Origin: Dactylorhiza incarnata
Taxonomy: Eukaryota > Streptophyta > Magnoliopsida > Asparagales > Orchidaceae
Reading direction: 5' to 3'
Assembly: GCA_033032865.1 (NCBI GenBank)
Contig: JAWHQI010000099.1
Coordinates: forward strand, 5,197,501-5,261,500
Length of the DNA stretch: 64,000 nt
Shown: positions 62,317 to 64,000 of the stretch, piece after piece
How the letters are laid out: the number at the start of each line of letters is the position of its first letter
Position numbering within the stretch: position 1 is the stretch's first letter
Translations under genes and position numbers: made by a program
Notes under the pieces: model-generated
Database searches by the model: none
Told to the model about the DNA's origin: nothing
Seen by the model: only the letters and a program-made list of their open reading frames with translations

Positions 62317-64000
62317 AACTGTTAAAATGCTAAATAAGTCGTGCTGGGAGGATAATAACCCCAGTAGTTATCTTACTTTTTCCTGCATTTTTATTTTATC
62401 TAGTTTGGTTTAGTTAGTTGTATTTCGTTTTAGCTTTTCTATTTTCTGTTGTTTTGGCGGAGCTCACCCCTGCAGGTACTTCTTCTGGATGGCGGATGCT
62501 GCAGCTTTGACCTGGATTTGCACGCCAATCTTCTGGTATGCTCGTTTCTGAGCATGGGTAACCTCTTCCCTCTTCATCTCTTTTTATTCGTAATGTCCAT
62601 CATTTACTTTTGTTGCATAGATTATGTTTGGGGGAGGGAGAAACACAATTGAGTGTTACCCACTGCACGTGCACATGGCATAGCATACTAGAAGTACTTT
62701 TTGTTTCAGTCACCGCACACCATAACACCCACTTGAGCGCGTGCTTAACCATTAGCGCATCGCGAGTTGAACTCATTTCTTTTGTGTGATTTGGAAAAAG
62801 TATTGTGTTGCCTTAGTATTGTGAGACGGAGTAAAATGTTGACTCCTGTAGTATTCTAGTCGAGTACTCGCGTAGAAATCAGTGTAGAATTAATTTTTCT
62901 TTATGCTTATAGTTTTTTATTTTTTATTTGCGTAAATATTGTTTATTATACTCAAAATTTGTTGAATCCGATGTGAATCAAATGGTAGCGTAGGGATGTG
63001 TGTAGACGGTTACTAGGTTTGTATTGTTCGAATCGGAGGGAAGGATAATCTTTCTCGGTGGTTAAGAACTTGCCCCAAGTGATTCTTGAAGCATGGTTAT
63101 ACAGTTAGTTCAGTTGCGCAAGTGTGATGTAGGCCATCATTTTGGCCCGGTTGAGCTTTTGTTCCATTCCCATCTTCTACACTCGCTAGCCCCTTCGTGC
63201 CTACCCCTTCCTCTTGATTCAACTACACCTTTATTTCACCAAAGCCTTTACAAGCCATGCCTAATCGCACACCCATGTACGAGCTTTAGTTTGTATTATA
63301 TCTTTATGTTGCGGTGTTGATGTGGTAATATTTATAGTGGAAACATTGGGTGTGTTTATTAAAAATTTGCTGAAAAAGAAAAGAAAGAAAAAGAAGAATG
63401 AAAGAAAAGAAAAATAAAAGATTGTTATGAAAAAGTTAAATTGAAAATTTTGTAAATATTTGTGTTGGGAGTAGGTAGTGCACACACCCATGTTGCAAAG
63501 TCCAAGTCTGGGGGTGTGGTGCACTCACGTGTTTTATGGTGCGTGGATAGTTTCTTTGGGTGCTCATTTGGGTTAGGTGCATTTTAGCCTTCTTGTTTAC
63601 CGTTGCTTACCTCACCGTGACCCAAGCCCAATAAAAACCTAAAGTCCTACTGACTCGCGCAGTGAACCGATCTAGTGTCGTGGAGAGAGTGTGAACGGGT
63701 GAGCTTATGGTCACTGATGCTGATGGATTTCAGTGGAGGTTGTTTCGAACCCCGATCTTTGACAAAGTGTATCTTAGTGATCAGTCTATTTTCTCCCTAT
63801 GCATGACCGAACGATTCACTGTGATTCACATTTTGAGTAGTAGTAATAGTTATTAACTCTATTAGAAATTTACAAACTATCTTGTATAATTAGAAATCTT
63901 TTCTGTTGTATTTCTGCGCACTTGAACATGCGACTTCGCATGGTACTCTGTGTCTTAATTTCATTGCTAGCTAGTTGTTTTCCCCATTTGCATAGAATGG
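62317..64000 (+). other. Untranslated 3' part of the plus-strand CCHC-LTR element
   Basis: No gene seen. It is the diverged reverse-complement counterpart of 46357-48090. It contains GTCTGGGGGTG at 63506-63516 (equivalent to 46880-46890), a purine-rich block at about 63375-63420 and TTTGGGGGAGGGAG near 62628. The LTR lies beyond 64000. Confidence 0.7.

Larger units (their letters stand above)
58926..64000 (+). mobile_element. CCHC-LTR element, plus strand, cut by the window end
   Basis: 5' LTR 58926-60764, PBS 60771-60789, a broken gag-like ORF 61024-62316 and non-coding 3' part to 64000. The 3' LTR is not reached. It is in the opposite direction to the other family copies. Left flank AGCAA (58921-58925) is the possible target duplication. 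It is diverged from the young copy at 44695-51205. Confidence 0.9.

Noticed and set aside
1..64000. A host gene or a new non-transposon system
   Set aside because: All frames with recognisable domains belong to LTR retroelements. The remaining stretches show no conserved protein or RNA motif I can name.

Overview
The window looks like a stretch of repeat-rich nuclear DNA from a flowering plant with a large genome. Almost everything recognisable is LTR retrotransposon: Ty1/copia (including a Sirevirus with an env-like ORF), Ty3/gypsy, and non-autonomous elements whose primer-binding sites match plant tRNA-Asp. I found no host gene, tRNA, rRNA, CRISPR array or bacterial-type operon. The species cannot be named from the sequence alone.

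Layout. (i) 1-13670 is a mosaic of non-autonomous LTR elements of one family, called here the CCHC-LTR family (LTRs about 1.6-1.8 kb, tRNA-Asp PBS, a short zinc-knuckle/acidic ORF and no pol), plus a decayed copia LTR with gag (6166-9063). Bases 1-2584 recur at 11086-13670 with about ten differences, which suggests a recent duplication with a period near 11.09 kb. (ii) 13671-15690 is unassigned apart from a diverged LTR fragment. (iii) 15700-26977 is a decayed plus-strand Ty3/gypsy element. It is split by a complete, ORF-less LTR element (18175-23753, TSD GATGG) and ends in a 3' LTR. (iv) From 26978 to about 58925 runs an old minus-strand copia element resembling the Angela/Tork group, blown apart by later insertions.

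Insertions into the old copia. Its 3' LTR took a GC-rich-LTR element (28118-35951, TSD AGACC). That element carries a solo LTR (29237-30195, TSD TCGGC), two LTR minisatellites, a 78-bp minisatellite and a truncated, catalytically dead copia. Its RT region took a Sirevirus (38265-56405) with gag, pol and an env-like ORF. The Sirevirus pol is in turn split by a very young CCHC-LTR element (44695-51205, TSD ATACT, LTRs 99.5% identical). Its 5' end took a plus-strand CCHC-LTR element (58926 to beyond the window).

How the parts relate. The autonomous copia and gypsy elements encode Gag, protease, integrase, RT and RNase H. The CCHC-LTR elements and the 18-24 kb element lack pol and must use enzymes supplied in trans. 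Their shared tRNA-Asp-type PBS suggests a Ty3/gypsy (Athila/Tat-like) helper, which is inference. The best candidate for something little described is the CCHC-LTR family. At least five LTR copies lie in the window, one element is young and has an intact 401-codon ORF with a C-terminus conserved in a diverged copy, and the U3 of several copies holds a repeated perfect palindrome.
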